NCBI RefSeq assembly: GCF_014196525.1
Contig: NZ_JACIDX010000016.1
Location: 1 to 64,000 of the forward strand
Length of the DNA stretch: 64,000 nt
Reading direction: 5' to 3'
From: Novosphingobium sediminicola
Lineage (GTDB): Bacteria > Pseudomonadota > Alphaproteobacteria > Sphingomonadales > Sphingomonadaceae
Below, one piece after another: positions 18,349 to 27,783 of the stretch (its first letter is position 1; every line of letters starts with the position of its first letter). A model generated the notes under the pieces. It was not told where the DNA came from and did no database searches. It was given only the letters and a program-made list of their open reading frames with translations. A program made the position numbers and the translations under genes.

Positions 18349-19077
18349 TTATTCGCCGTCCTCATCACCTTTATCGTGATGAGCGATAGAAGCAAGCGCC
18401 AATTGCGGGTTGCCCTCACCCTGAAGGTAGGGAACCGGGTTGACGGCCACGCCATCGACGCGGACTTCATAATGGAGGTGGGGGCCGGTCGAGCGGCCGG
18501 TGGTGCCGACAAAGCCGATCAGGTCGCCCTTGTGGACCATATCGCCCGCGGCCACGTTCAGGCGCGACAGGTGGCCATAGCGGGTTTGCATTTCGCCGCC
18601 ATGTTCGATCGAGATGTAAAGGCCATACGAGCTGAACCAGTCGGCGCGGCTGATGACACCGTCGGCGGTGGCATAGACGGGGGTGCCGGTGGGGCTGGAC
18701 AGGTCGATGCCCTTGTGCATCCGCATGCCGCCCAGCACGGGGTGGCTGCGCATGCCGAAATCGCTGCTCATGCGCAGGCCTTCGATGGGCGAGCGCGAGG
18801 GGACCGACATGGCGCGGTTGACGATGCCGGCAACGCCGCCATTGTTGCCGATGGTGGCGTTAACCAGCTTGTTGCCGGTGCCTTCCATCGAACGCCAGGA
18901 CGAGAAGAGCTGACGGAAATTCTGATCGCCATTGTCCTGCGAGATCGGCGCGGCTTGGGCGGCGCGCAGCGGGGCGGCGATATCGGCGTTGGCGGCACTG
19001 TTGGCCAGCGCGGGCTGGGCGACAACAGCGGCAAGGGCGCCGAGAAGAAACTTGGTAGAAATACGAAGCGCGACCAC
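18349..19077 (-). CDS. M23 family metallopeptidase (LytM-type)
   Basis: This is an exported murein endopeptidase of 242 residues. The signal peptide ends near residue 25 (PALANS). The LytM domain has HPVLGGMRMHKGID (His121, Asp125), RYGHL and HLHYEV (His201, His203), so all zinc ligands are present. The GTG at 19077 is supported by AAGG nine bases upstream. It acts in periplasmic cell-wall remodelling. It is distinct from the other M23 protein at 2199 in its N-terminal half. Confidence 0.9.
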   Translation of the reverse strand: MVALRISTKFLLGALAAVVAQPALANSAANADIAAPLRAAQAAPISQDNGDQNFRQLFSSWRSMEGTGNKLVNATIGNNGGVAGIVNRAMSVPSRSPIEGLRMSSDFGMRSHPVLGGMRMHKGIDLSSPTGTPVYATADGVISRADWFSSYGLYISIEHGGEMQTRYGHLSRLNVAAGDMVHKGDLIGFVGTTGRSTGPHLHYEVRVDGVAVNPVPYLQGEGNPQLALASIAHHDKGDEDGE

Positions 19078-19222
19078 TCCAAAACACCTTTATTCTTGCG
19101 CCCTTCAGCCCCCCAAATGGCCGTTGGACATGGGAAATGACACCTGCGGATTTCCCGCAGGCAGGAAATTGTTGGAGATGGTCGGAACCCCCCGCCGTCT
19201 CGTTGGTTTCTGCTATCCCAGG

Positions 19223-20020
19223 TCAGGCGCGGCTGGCAAGCGCCTCATACGCCATGCGCGATAGACCGGCAGACTCGCGCGCTGAGTCGTTGAATGGCGG
19301 CTTAACGTTGCCCCTGAAATAACGCGTAACCAACATTTGCCAGAGTTTTTCCGCAGAATCACCAAGTTCGTTCGCTACCTTGGCGAAGTGATCGCAACCA
19401 TAGCGCACATGGCGGATTTCATCGGCCAGAATCCTTTCCAGAATGCGCGCGCCGGCCTCATCTCCGCTGGCGCGAACACGGTCCAAAGTGGCGGGCGTCA
19501 CGTCCAATCCGCGCGCCTCCAGCACCATCGGCACAATGGCCAGACGCGCCCCCACATCATGCGCGGTTTCTTCGGCCGATTGCCACAATCCGTCATGCGC
19601 GGGCAGATCGCCATAGGCCGCCCCCATCCGCGCCAGATGTCGCGCGATAATTGCATAATGCATCGCCTCGTCGGCGGCCACGGTCAGGAAATCGTCGACA
19701 AACTGACGCCCGCGCTGCGCCCCGAACCGCCCGGCCATGTCCAGCGCCAGATCGATCGCGACAAATTCGATATGGGCCAGCGCGTGCCACAGCGCGATGC
19801 GTGCTCGCTCCGACCCGCCGCGCCCGCGCTTGGGCATCCGGTTGGGGGGCAGAAGTTCGGGCTTTTCCGGGCGCGCGGGCCGGTCGGGCATCGCCGCGCT
19901 GAAATCCCATGCCAGCCTGCCCAGCCGCCAGTCGCGCACCAGTTTGCGGGCGGCCATCGCCTTTTCGCGCGGATCGGCGGTCAGCAGGGCGGTGCGGATG
20001 GATTCGGAGAGGGATTGCAT
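19223..20020 (-). CDS. DUF455 family ferritin-like protein
   Basis: This protein of 265 residues has the ferritin-like di-iron pattern of the DUF455 family: ALAHIEFVAIDLALD, VAADEAMHYAIIARHL, PMVLEARGLDVTPATL and ERILADEIRHVRYG supply Glu/His ligands on four helices. The reaction is unknown; hydroxylase or rubrerythrin-like roles are possible. A copy of the intergenic repeat begins 30 bases upstream of the start codon. Confidence 0.88.
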   Translation of the reverse strand: MQSLSESIRTALLTADPREKAMAARKLVRDWRLGRLAWDFSAAMPDRPARPEKPELLPPNRMPKRGRGGSERARIALWHALAHIEFVAIDLALDMAGRFGAQRGRQFVDDFLTVAADEAMHYAIIARHLARMGAAYGDLPAHDGLWQSAEETAHDVGARLAIVPMVLEARGLDVTPATLDRVRASGDEAGARILERILADEIRHVRYGCDHFAKVANELGDSAEKLWQMLVTRYFRGNVKPPFNDSARESAGLSRMAYEALASRA

Positions 20021-20050
20021 TTGGGGGCGTTAGAAGAAGGAAGGGGAAAA

Positions 20051-20182
20051 TGCGAGGGTCTAGACCCTCGCGCTCCCATTACTGTCTGTGTGGCGCCCGG
20101 GTTTCGACCAAAAGTGTCGGACGCAATATTTGAAAGCCTGCGGCGCGGACAGGCACGAGTCCCTTTGCTCGCCGGAGGCAAG
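20051..20182 (-). repeat. Modular intergenic repeat, copy 2 (short, D-to-A orientation)
   Basis: Begins with the perfect palindrome TGCGAGGGTCTAGACCCTCG followed by CGCTCCCATTACTGTCTG (D block), then AGTGTCGGACGC (C block), a half B block GCCTGCGGCGCGG, and the end of the A block (CCCTTTGCTCGCCGGAGGC). It is about 90 bases shorter than the full copies because the second B arm and part of A are missing. Its A end is 5 bases from the bcp stop codon. Confidence 0.85.
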
Positions 20183-20187
20183 CCCTT

Positions 20188-20658
20188 TTACCCCTTAACT
20201 ACCCCCAACACCTCCTGCGCATGGCCCTTAACCTTCACCTTTTCCCAGATCCGCTCGATCACGCCCTCTGCGCTAACCAGATAGGTGCTGCGTTCCATGC
20301 CCATATAGGTGCGGCCATACATGGACTTTTCCTTCCACACGCCCAGCGCGTCCGACAGGCCGCCTTCATCGGCGTCCGAGGCGAGGGGGGCGGTCAGCGC
20401 GTGCTTTTCGATAAATTTGGCGTGCTTTTTCGGCGGGTCTTTCGAAACGCCCAGCAGCGCCGCGCCGGCGGCCTCAAACTCGCCCGCCAGCGCCGAAAAG
20501 TCCTTGTTTTCGGTGGTGCAGCCGGGGGTGTCATCCTTGGGATAGAAAAAGATCACCAGCCGCCGCCCCGCAAAATCGGAAGGCTTGACCGCGCTGCCGT
20601 CGGTGGCGGTCATGGCGATGTCGGGGATCTTGTCGCCCACGCCGGGAAAGGTGCTCAT
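20188..20658 (-). CDS. bcp: Thioredoxin-dependent peroxiredoxin (BCP/PrxQ)
   Basis: This thiol peroxidase of 156 residues reduces hydrogen and organic peroxides. The peroxidatic cysteine is Cys47 in YPKDDTPGCTTENKDF. No second cysteine is present in the usual resolving position, so it would act as a 1-Cys type. The ATG at 20658 overlaps the glnE stop by four bases, indicating an operon with glnE. Confidence 0.93.
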   Translation of the reverse strand: MSTFPGVGDKIPDIAMTATDGSAVKPSDFAGRRLVIFFYPKDDTPGCTTENKDFSALAGEFEAAGAALLGVSKDPPKKHAKFIEKHALTAPLASDADEGGLSDALGVWKEKSMYGRTYMGMERSTYLVSAEGVIERIWEKVKVKGHAQEVLGVVKG

Positions 20659-23366
20659 GCTTGCATCTCCAATTGCTGGCCGAAGGTGGCGGTCCATTGG
20701 CGGGCGATGGCGGCGCGCGCGGCCTCCATCGCATCGATCATCGCATTCCAATCGCCAAAGCCGCATGTTTTGGCAAGACTGGCACAAGGTGCAGATTCGG
20801 GCAGGATGCCGTCAGGAGCCAGCAACCGCGCCGCCACCAGCACGCGCGAGAGCAGATCAAACGCACCCGGTACATCGCCCGCGATCAGCCCCGCCGCGGC
20901 CAGTTCGCCCAGCGCGCCCGCCATATCGGGCCGCACGCCCGCGCGCTCGCGCAATTGCAGGGCGTGGGCGATGAATTCGGCATCCACCAGCCCCCCGCGC
21001 AGCAATTTCACGTCCAACACGCCCTTGGCAGGCTTATGTGCGGCCATCTTGTCGCGCATCTCCTGCACTTCGGCGGTGACCTTGGCCTTATCGCGCTCGG
21101 CCCCCAGCACGCCGCCGATGATCGCGTCCAGTTCGGCCCGCGCCGCATCCGATCCGAACAACACCCGCGCCCGGATCAGCGCCATATGCTCCCAGGTCCA
21201 GGCCTCCTCGCGCTGATAGCGGGCGAAGCTCTCGAAACCCACCGCCAGCGGGCCTTGGGTGCCTTGCGGGCGCAGGCGGGTGTCGACCTCATAAAGCGCG
21301 CCCTCGGCCGTGGGCACCGACAGCGCGGCGGAAACCCGCTGGGCCAGACGGTTGAAATAGAGCGTGGCGCCCAGCGGCCTGCGCCCATCGCTCTCGGCGG
21401 CAAAATCCCCGGTGAACAGGTAAACCAGATCCAGATCGCTGGCATGGGTCAGCATCCCGCCGCCCAGCCGCCCAAGGCCCAGAATGACCAGCTCGCCGCC
21501 CGGAATGCGGCCATGGGTGGCCTCGAATTCGGCAATCGTCGCGCGGGCCAGCACGTCCAGCGCCGCCTCGGCCACGCGGCACAGGCCCGCCGAAATGTCG
21601 AGCGGGTCCTGCGCCCCCTCGATCAATTGCACGCCAAGGGCAAAGCGCTTCTCGCCCACCTGTCGCCGCACGCGGTCGAGCAGGCGTTGGTAATCGTCCC
21701 CCGCCTCGGTCGTGCCAAATTCGCGGGCCAGATCCGCCACGCTGCCCGGTAGGGCAAAGGCGGTGGCGTCGATCAACGCATCGAGCAGATCCGCCCGCCG
21801 CGCCAGCGCATCGGCCAGCGGCGGGGCCAGTGACAGTACCCGCACCAGCACCTCCAGCAAACCGGGCCGGGCCTCCAGCAGGCGGAACAGGTTCACCGCG
21901 CTGGGCAAGCGGGCGATCATCTGTTCCCAGCGCACCATCGCGCGGTCCGGCTCGGGCGCGGCGGCCAGCGCGGCCAGCAGCGCAGGCTGCACCGCATCGA
22001 GCGCCGCGAGCGCCGCGCCCGAACGCAGGCATCGCACGCTGCCCGAGCGCCAGCCCTGAATCCGCCCGGCCAATTCCGCCGGTTTGGCAAAGCCCAGATG
22101 CTCCAGCTCGGCGGCCAGATCGTCGCCCTCATGCTGGTTGGGCACGGCAACGCTGGTGCCTTCGCCCGCGCTGGCCGCGATCAGGCGGTCATAGCGCGCG
22201 CCCACGCGGGAGGTGATCGCCTCCAGCTCCTCGATCAGCGCCGCGCCATTGGGCAGGCCATCCAGCGCGGCGACATTGTCGATGCCTTCCATGTCACGCG
22301 GCAGCTTGTGGGTCTGCAGGTCGGACACCTGCTGAAGCCGATGCTCGATCTGGCGCAGGCGGTCATAGCTCTCGCCCAGCATCACCGCGTCCGCCGGGTC
22401 GATCAGCCCCTCGGCGGCCAGCGCATCGAGCGTGGCCCGCGTGCCGCGCAGGCGCAGCGCCGGTTTGCGCCCGCCGTGGATCAATTGATGGACCTGGGCA
22501 AAGAATTCCACCTCGCGGATGCCGCCGCGCCCGCGTTTGACATCGAAACCGGGACCGACGGCCTCGACCTTGCCATGATGGGCGCGGATGCGGCGGGTCA
22601 GCCGCCCGATCTCGGCAATCGCGCCGAAATCCAAGGATTTGCGCCACACAAAAGGCCGGATCGCATGGAGGAAATGATCCCCCATCGCCACATCCCCTGC
22701 CGCCGCCCGCGCGCGGATAAAGGCGGCGCGTTCCCATGCCAGAGCGCTGGATTCATAATGTGTCAGCGCGGCGTCGATGGGCAGGGCCAGCGGGCTGATC
22801 TCGCTGGCCGGGCGCAGGCGCAGATCGACGCGGAACACATAGCCCTCGCCATCAGCCTGCGAAACCAGCCGCAAAACCGTGCGCGCGATATGGAGCGCGG
22901 CTTCCTCCGGCTCATCACGGGCGCGGCGGGGCAATGTGGCCGGATCGTAGATCAGGATCGGGTCAATGTCGGAGGAATAGTTCAATTCCCGCGCGCCATG
23001 CTTGCCCAGCGCCAGCGCGGTGAAACCGACAGCTTCCGCATCGGGCGCACGGCTGCGGATGCCATGGGCGATGGCGGCATCCACCGCCCGGTCGGCCAGA
23101 TCGGACAATTCGCCCGTTACCCGCGCCAGATCAAACGCCCCCGCCAAATCGCCCACGCCCAGCGCCAGCGCCAGCGCCAGTTTCTCGCGCCGCAGGGCCA
23201 CGCCAAGGTCGGCCACCCCTTCGCCCGCGCGGCGCGCATGGGCCAGCGCCGCATCCCCATCGCCCGAGGCCAGCACCGCCACCAGATCGGGCAAACGCCC
23301 CATCGCCCGCGACAAAAAGGGCGAATGTGCCTCGGCCCGCGCCAGAGCCGATTGCCAGTCAGTCAT
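20655..23366 (-). CDS. glnE: Bifunctional glutamine synthetase adenylyltransferase / adenylyl-removing enzyme
   Basis: This enzyme adenylylates and deadenylylates glutamine synthetase in response to PII and glutamine, setting nitrogen assimilation. It has 903 residues. The two nucleotidyltransferase domains are visible: the N-terminal one with LGKHGARELNYSSDIDPILIYD, the C-terminal one with LGRLGGGMLTHASDLDLVYLF, joined by a helical linker. Its coupling to bcp is an operon arrangement without obvious functional logic. It is divergent from the agmatine-deiminase-like gene 81 bases away. Confidence 0.95.
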   Translation of the reverse strand: MTDWQSALARAEAHSPFLSRAMGRLPDLVAVLASGDGDAALAHARRAGEGVADLGVALRREKLALALALGVGDLAGAFDLARVTGELSDLADRAVDAAIAHGIRSRAPDAEAVGFTALALGKHGARELNYSSDIDPILIYDPATLPRRARDEPEEAALHIARTVLRLVSQADGEGYVFRVDLRLRPASEISPLALPIDAALTHYESSALAWERAAFIRARAAAGDVAMGDHFLHAIRPFVWRKSLDFGAIAEIGRLTRRIRAHHGKVEAVGPGFDVKRGRGGIREVEFFAQVHQLIHGGRKPALRLRGTRATLDALAAEGLIDPADAVMLGESYDRLRQIEHRLQQVSDLQTHKLPRDMEGIDNVAALDGLPNGAALIEELEAITSRVGARYDRLIAASAGEGTSVAVPNQHEGDDLAAELEHLGFAKPAELAGRIQGWRSGSVRCLRSGAALAALDAVQPALLAALAAAPEPDRAMVRWEQMIARLPSAVNLFRLLEARPGLLEVLVRVLSLAPPLADALARRADLLDALIDATAFALPGSVADLAREFGTTEAGDDYQRLLDRVRRQVGEKRFALGVQLIEGAQDPLDISAGLCRVAEAALDVLARATIAEFEATHGRIPGGELVILGLGRLGGGMLTHASDLDLVYLFTGDFAAESDGRRPLGATLYFNRLAQRVSAALSVPTAEGALYEVDTRLRPQGTQGPLAVGFESFARYQREEAWTWEHMALIRARVLFGSDAARAELDAIIGGVLGAERDKAKVTAEVQEMRDKMAAHKPAKGVLDVKLLRGGLVDAEFIAHALQLRERAGVRPDMAGALGELAAAGLIAGDVPGAFDLLSRVLVAARLLAPDGILPESAPCASLAKTCGFGDWNAMIDAMEAARAAIARQWTATFGQQLEMQA

Positions 23367-23447
23367 AAAAACTCCTCACTCTCCATGCCACTCATGGCCT
23401 GTATCCGCCCCTTTTCGCAAGGGAGGTTAGACGCTAAAGGCCCGACC

Positions 23448-24446
23448 ATGACGAACCTGACCCCCAACTGGCGCTTCCCCCCCGAATGGCATCCGCAGGA
23501 CTGGCTGTGGATCGGTTTCCCCCATGATGGCGAGGAATGGCCCGGCTTCCTTGAGGCCGCGCAGGAACAGATGGCCGCCTTTGCCAATGCCGTGGCCGAG
23601 AGCGGGCAGGAGGTGCGCCTGATCGTGCGCAACGAGGCCAATGAGGCCCGCGCCCGCGCTCTGTGCAGCGAAAAGGTCGTGATCGAGCGGCGCGTCTATG
23701 GCGATGTGTGGTTGCGTGATACCGGGCCGCTGGTGGTGCTGGACGGGCATGGCGGGCGTGCGGCGCGGCGCTTTGGCTTTAACGGCTGGGGCGGCAAATA
23801 TCTGATGGAGGGCGACCAGACCATCGGCGCGGAAATCGCCCGCGACGCCGGGCTGGAGATCACCACCAGCGACTGGATCATCGAGGGCGGCGCTCTGGAT
23901 TGCGACGGCACCGGATTGGTGGCGACGACCGAACAGGTGCTGCTCAACCCCAACCGCAACCCGCATCTGTCGCGCGCCGATCAGGAAATGCGGCTGAAGC
24001 GCGATCTGGGCTTCGACCGGGTGCTGTGGCTGGGCGACGGGCTGATCAATGACCACACCGATGGCCATGTCGATAACCTCGCGCGCTTTGTGGCCGACAA
24101 TGTGCTGGCGCTGCCCATGGCGACCGGGGCCGATGATCCCAATGCCGCGATCTATGCCGATGCCAAGGCGCGGGCAGAGGCGGCGGGCGTGATCGTGCGC
24201 AACGTGCCCTCGCCCGGGCGGGTGGAGCGCGATGGGCGGATCGAACCGGCCTCCTACATGAATTTTGCCATCACCTCGAAGCTGGTCGTCGTGCCGATCT
24301 ATGGCACCGCGCATGATGCCGATGGCGTGGCCGCGATTGCCGAGTTGTTCCCGGATCGCGAAACCGTGGGCATTATGGCGGATGCGATTCTGGCCGGGGG
24401 CGGGTCGTTCCATTGTTCCAGCCAGCAGATGCCATCGGCAATTTAA
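23448..24446 (+). CDS. Agmatine deiminase-family (PAD-porph) protein
   Basis: This guanidino-group hydrolase of the agmatine/peptidyl-arginine deiminase family has 332 residues. Motifs are VWLRDTGP, WIIEGGALDCDG, INDHTDGHVDN and the catalytic cysteine Cys323 in GGGSFHCSSQQMP. It probably converts agmatine to N-carbamoylputrescine, but no aguB-type partner is adjacent, so the substrate is uncertain. The ATG at 23448 gives the typical N-terminus (NWRFPPEWHPQDWLW). Confidence 0.9.
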   Translation: MTNLTPNWRFPPEWHPQDWLWIGFPHDGEEWPGFLEAAQEQMAAFANAVAESGQEVRLIVRNEANEARARALCSEKVVIERRVYGDVWLRDTGPLVVLDGHGGRAARRFGFNGWGGKYLMEGDQTIGAEIARDAGLEITTSDWIIEGGALDCDGTGLVATTEQVLLNPNRNPHLSRADQEMRLKRDLGFDRVLWLGDGLINDHTDGHVDNLARFVADNVLALPMATGADDPNAAIYADAKARAEAAGVIVRNVPSPGRVERDGRIEPASYMNFAITSKLVVVPIYGTAHDADGVAAIAELFPDRETVGIMADAILAGGGSFHCSSQQMPSAI

Positions 24447-24480
24447 GGATTCGGTGAGGTTTTGGGCGCAGGGTTGGCCG

Positions 24481-24585
24481 ATGAGCAAAACCCGCGCCCT
24501 TATTCTCGATCATGGTTTGGAAGCAGTGCGCCTGCTTCTGGTGGTGGGCTGCGCCTTGGCGTTGATTTTGGCAGGAAGAATTTAA
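24481..24585 (+). CDS. Possible small membrane peptide
   Basis: This is an open frame of 34 codons, MSKTRALILDHGLEAVRLLL and onward, with one hydrophobic segment (about residues 16-31) ending in Arg-Ile. A weak CAGGG lies 8 bases upstream. It sits between the deiminase gene and a repeat element that starts 10 bases after its stop. Size and shape fit a single-span small protein. Coding status is uncertain. Confidence 0.4.
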   Translation: MSKTRALILDHGLEAVRLLLVVGCALALILAGRI

Positions 24586-24594
24586 GGGACGATA

Positions 24595-24817
24595 TGCGAG
24601 GGTCTAGACCCTCGCGCTCCCATTACTGTCTGCGTTGCGTTAAGGGTTCGGCCGAAAGTGTCGGACGCGAGGCTTGAATGTTCAAGCCTGCGGCGCGTCT
24701 TGCGCAACCTCCCCGCGCCGCAGGCTTTCAAACATAGCGGCGGACGCATCGCCGCAAACCTCCCCCCACCCCATTAACGGGATTGCAAAGGGTCGAGACC
24801 CTTTGCCCGCCGGAGGC
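24595..24817 (-). repeat. Modular intergenic repeat, copy 3 (full, D-to-A orientation)
   Basis: Contains all blocks: the D palindrome TGCGAGGGTCTAGACCCTCG, the C block (GGCCGAAAGTGTCGGACGC), a complete B hairpin between GCCTGCGGCGCG (24687) and CGCGCCGCAGGC (24714), and the A block with CAAAGGGTCGAGACCCTTTG then CCCGCCGGAGGC. It lies between co-directional genes; dcd starts 62 bases beyond the A end. This is the one A block not placed just after a stop codon. Confidence 0.88.
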
Positions 24818-24879
24818 ATAACCCTACTACCTCTCAAAATCATTGCCCCGAACCCATCCATCCGCCATGAAGCCACGCT

Positions 24880-25434
24880 ATGGCGATACTTTCAGACAAA
24901 TGGATCCGCGAAGCGGCGCAGACGCAGGGGATGATCGAGCCGTTTTTGGAGCGGCAGCACCGTGATGGCGTGATCTCCTACGGGCTCTCCTCTTATGGCT
25001 ATGACGCGCGCGTGGCCGATGAGTTCAAGATTTTCACCAATGTCGATTCGGCGGTGGTGGACCCCAAGGATTTTGCCGCGAACAGCTTTGTGGACCGCAA
25101 GACCGATGTCTGCGTGATCCCGCCCAACAGTTTCGCGCTGGCCCGCACGGTGGAATATTTCCGCATTCCGCGCGATGTGCTGGTGATCTGTTTGGGCAAG
25201 AGCACCTATGCGCGCTGCGGCATCATTGTGAACGTGACCCCGCTGGAGCCGGGCTGGGAAGGCCATGTGACGCTGGAGTTCAGCAATACCACGCCTTTGC
25301 CCGCCAAGATTTACGCCAATGAGGGCGCCTGCCAGTTCCTGTTCCTCAAGGGCAATGAGCCTTGCGAGGTGTCTTATGCCGACCGCGCGGGCAAATATAT
25401 GGGCCAGCGCGGCGTAACCCTGCCCAAACTCTGA
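24880..25434 (+). CDS. dcd: dCTP deaminase
   Basis: This enzyme deaminates dCTP to dUTP for thymidylate synthesis. It has 184 residues, normal length, and belongs to the trimeric dUTPase fold family. Motifs are [63 protein letters not shown] and [13 protein letters not shown]. The ATG at 24880 starts the standard N-terminus ([10 protein letters not shown]). A VOC protein gene follows after 19 bases. Confidence 0.96.
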   Translation: MAILSDKWIREAAQTQGMIEPFLERQHRDGVISYGLSSYGYDARVADEFKIFTNVDSAVVDPKDFAANSFVDRKTDVCVIPPNSFALARTVEYFRIPRDVLVICLGKSTYARCGIIVNVTPLEPGWEGHVTLEFSNTTPLPAKIYANEGACQFLFLKGNEPCEVSYADRAGKYMGQRGVTLPKL

Positions 25435-25453
25435 TCAAAAGGAAAGGCAAGCC

Positions 25454-25831
25454 ATGTTCAGCCACATCTTCGTCGGATCCACCGATCTGGCCCGCTCAAA
25501 GACCTTTTATGATGCGCTGTTTGCGGCCGTAGGCGGGCCGGAAGGCGTGGTTGACGCGGCCAAGAACCGTCTGGTCTATGTGCATAAGGGCGCGGCCTTC
25601 ATCGTTGCCATTCCGATCAATGGCGAAGCCGCCTGTGTCGCCAATGGCGGGACCATCGGCTTTGCTCTCGATAATGAGGCGCAGGTCGACGCATGGCATG
25701 CGGCCGGCGTGGCCCATGGCGGCACCACCTGCGAAGATCCGCCGGGCCTGCGCGAGGCGGCCAATCTTTATCTGGCCTATCTGCGCGATCCCGATGGTCA
25801 CAAGCTTTGCGCGCTTTATCGTCCGGCCTGA
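25454..25831 (+). CDS. VOC family (glyoxalase/bleomycin-resistance-like) protein
   Basis: This is a single vicinal-oxygen-chelate domain of 125 residues, with FSHIFVGSTDLARSKTFYDALFAAVGG at the N-terminus and NLYLAYLRDPDGHKLCALYRP at the C-terminus. The metal-ligand His and Glu pattern is only partly evident, so enzymatic activity is unclear. AAAGGAAAGG precedes the ATG. The position between dcd and fdhD, with short gaps, suggests a common transcript. Confidence 0.88.
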   Translation: MFSHIFVGSTDLARSKTFYDALFAAVGGPEGVVDAAKNRLVYVHKGAAFIVAIPINGEAACVANGGTIGFALDNEAQVDAWHAAGVAHGGTTCEDPPGLREAANLYLAYLRDPDGHKLCALYRPA

Positions 25832-25837
25832 TGTGAC

Positions 25838-26641
25838 ATGATCCCCGCGCCCGAACCCTTGCCCTTTTCGCTCGACAGCGGGGGAAAAGTGTACGGGCGC
25901 GATGGATCGGTGGCCTATGCCGGGCGCCTGTGGGTGCCCGAGGCGCCGGTGGCGCTGGAATTCAATGGCCTTGCCTATGCGGTGATGATGGCCACCCCGT
26001 CCGATCTGATCGATTACGCCACCGGCTTTGCGCTGGCCGAGGGGCTGATTTCGGACGCCGCGCAGATGGGCGAGATCGGCGTGGCGCATCTCGACATCGG
26101 CTGGATTTTGCGGGCGCAGATCGACGGGTTGGACGCGGCGAAATTGTCCGAGCGCGTGCGGGCGCGGGTGGCGGAAAGCTCTTGCGGATTGTGCGGGATG
26201 GAGAATCTGGAGGTCGTGGCCCGGCCCCTGCCGCAGGTCGCGCCCCATGCCGCGATCACCCCGGAGGCTATATTCGAGGCGGGCGAGGAATTGCGCGAGC
26301 ATCAGGCGCTGGGCCGCGCCACATCGGCCGCCCATGCCGCCGCCTTTTGTGCGCCGGATGGCGCTATTCTTGCCTGTCGCGAGGATGTCGGGCGGCATAA
26401 TGCGGTGGACAAGCTGGTGGGCGCGGTGGCGCGGGCGGGTGTCTCGCTGGGCGATGGCTTCCTGTTTTCCACCGCGCGATGTTCGTATGAAATCGTTGAA
26501 AAGGCGGTCAAGGCCGGGGCGATGACTCTGGTGACCATTTCGCTGCCCACCTCTTTGGCGGTGGCGCGTGCGCGCGATGCGGGGCTCTCGCTATGGGTTC
26601 TGGCGCGGAACGATAGTGTGATTTGCGTCACCTCGCGATAG
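25838..26641 (+). CDS. fdhD: Formate dehydrogenase accessory sulfurtransferase
   Basis: FdhD transfers sulfur from a cysteine desulfurase to the molybdenum cofactor of formate dehydrogenase. It has 267 residues. The sulfur-carrying CGLCG lies at Cys116/Cys119, and the cofactor-binding region reads TSAAHAAAFCAPDGAILACREDVGRHNAVDKLVG. The start is 6 bases after the VOC stop. No formate dehydrogenase gene is in the window, so its client must be encoded elsewhere. Confidence 0.93.
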   Translation: MIPAPEPLPFSLDSGGKVYGRDGSVAYAGRLWVPEAPVALEFNGLAYAVMMATPSDLIDYATGFALAEGLISDAAQMGEIGVAHLDIGWILRAQIDGLDAAKLSERVRARVAESSCGLCGMENLEVVARPLPQVAPHAAITPEAIFEAGEELREHQALGRATSAAHAAAFCAPDGAILACREDVGRHNAVDKLVGAVARAGVSLGDGFLFSTARCSYEIVEKAVKAGAMTLVTISLPTSLAVARARDAGLSLWVLARNDSVICVTSR

Positions 26642-26716
26642 TTTGAGCGCTTATCCGGGTCAAAATCGGCGCGCTCTCTTGCGGTATGCCCATCCGATGG
26701 GGCAAGGGAATGGTCC

Positions 26717-27388
26717 ATGTGGCGCCTTTATCAATTTCCGCTCTGTCCTTTCTCCCGCAAGGTCCGTCTCGTCATGGGCGAGAAGGGGATTGCCTATGAG
26801 CTGTGGCGCGAAAATCCGTGGGACATGCGCGACGAGTTTCTGAACCTGAACCCGGCGGGGCGCACCCCGGTGCTTCAGGACCCGGAAAAAGGGCTGGCCC
26901 TGTCGGATAGCCGGGCGATCTGTGAATATCTGGAAGAAACCGTCGAGCGCAGCCCGCTGATCATTGGCACGGCGGCGGCGCGGGCGGAAATCCGTCGGCT
27001 TGTCGCGATGTTCGACGAGAAATTCTTTGCCGATGTCACCGGGCCTCTGTTGCAGGAACGGATGATGAAGCGGCTGGTGCTGCGCCAGTCTCCCGACTCG
27101 CGGGTGCTGCGCGAGGCGATGCGGCTGGCCCACGATCACCTCTATTACATCGATTATCTGGTCGATACGCGGCCATGGCTGGGCGGGGCGACACTGTCGC
27201 TGGCCGATCTGGCCGCGGCGGCGCAGATTTCGGTCTGCGACTATCTGGGCGGGCTGGACTGGAGCGGGCATGAGCAGGCCCGCACATGGTATTCGGTGTT
27301 CAAAAGCCGCCCCAGTTTCCGCCCCCTGCTGGCCGAACGGATGGAAGTGATCCAGCCGCCCAGCCATTATGCGGATCTCAATGCCTGA
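26717..27388 (+). CDS. Glutathione S-transferase family protein
   Basis: This protein has 223 residues: an N-terminal thioredoxin-like domain (residues 1-75) with PLCPFSRKVRLVMGEKGI, then NPAGRTPVLQDPEKGLALSDSRAICEYLEE, and a helical C-terminal domain containing LGGATLSLADLAAAAQISVCDYLGGLDW. The CPFS motif at the active-site position is like omega or beta-class enzymes. The substrate is unknown. It appears to be monocistronic. Confidence 0.9.
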   Translation: MWRLYQFPLCPFSRKVRLVMGEKGIAYELWRENPWDMRDEFLNLNPAGRTPVLQDPEKGLALSDSRAICEYLEETVERSPLIIGTAAARAEIRRLVAMFDEKFFADVTGPLLQERMMKRLVLRQSPDSRVLREAMRLAHDHLYYIDYLVDTRPWLGGATLSLADLAAAAQISVCDYLGGLDWSGHEQARTWYSVFKSRPSFRPLLAERMEVIQPPSHYADLNA

Positions 27389-27680
27389 TCGCTGATCGGG
27401 CCGGATCTGAGACAGGTCCGGGCGACAGCTCCGGGGCATCCTTATCTCTGAATGCTGCATAAAATCAGGCGACCGCTTTTCATTTGGCGGGGCGACGATT
27501 TGCGCCGCCTGATCCTGTGGCAGGAGGGCGGCCTGCCCAATTGCTTTGTTGCAAAGCCGAAACATACGGACTGGCCCTTATCCGGCGCGATTTTTGCCCG
27601 TCCGAGGCCGCATTTGTCTGATTTGCAGGTTTGTTTCTCAAGTATGCATCTATTGATATGGAATGCGCCATAAACAGCGT

Positions 27681-27697
27681 ATAAAATGGCATTTTAT
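27681..27697. promoter_or_regulatory. Perfect 17-base palindrome, candidate operator
   Basis: ATAAAATG-G-CATTTTAT is a perfect inverted repeat with a one-base centre, in the AT-rich region about 300 bases upstream of the TonB-dependent receptor start. Such a dyad is typical of dimeric repressor or activator binding. The regulator is unknown, and no regulator gene is adjacent. Confidence 0.5.
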
Positions 27698-27783
27698 TTC
27701 ATGTACTTGCAACTATCGGTCTTTGCGCCCGCTGCTTTGATGCAACAAATGTGACTGAATTGCAACATTGGCGCAATATTTAA

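Noticed and set aside
22098-23447. In-frame upstream extension of the agmatine-deiminase gene through glnE
   Set aside because: The extension is antisense to glnE and the family N-terminus starts at 23448.
27452-27673. Short frame in the gap after the GST gene
   Set aside because: No ribosome-binding site or domain; composition follows the AT-rich non-coding region.
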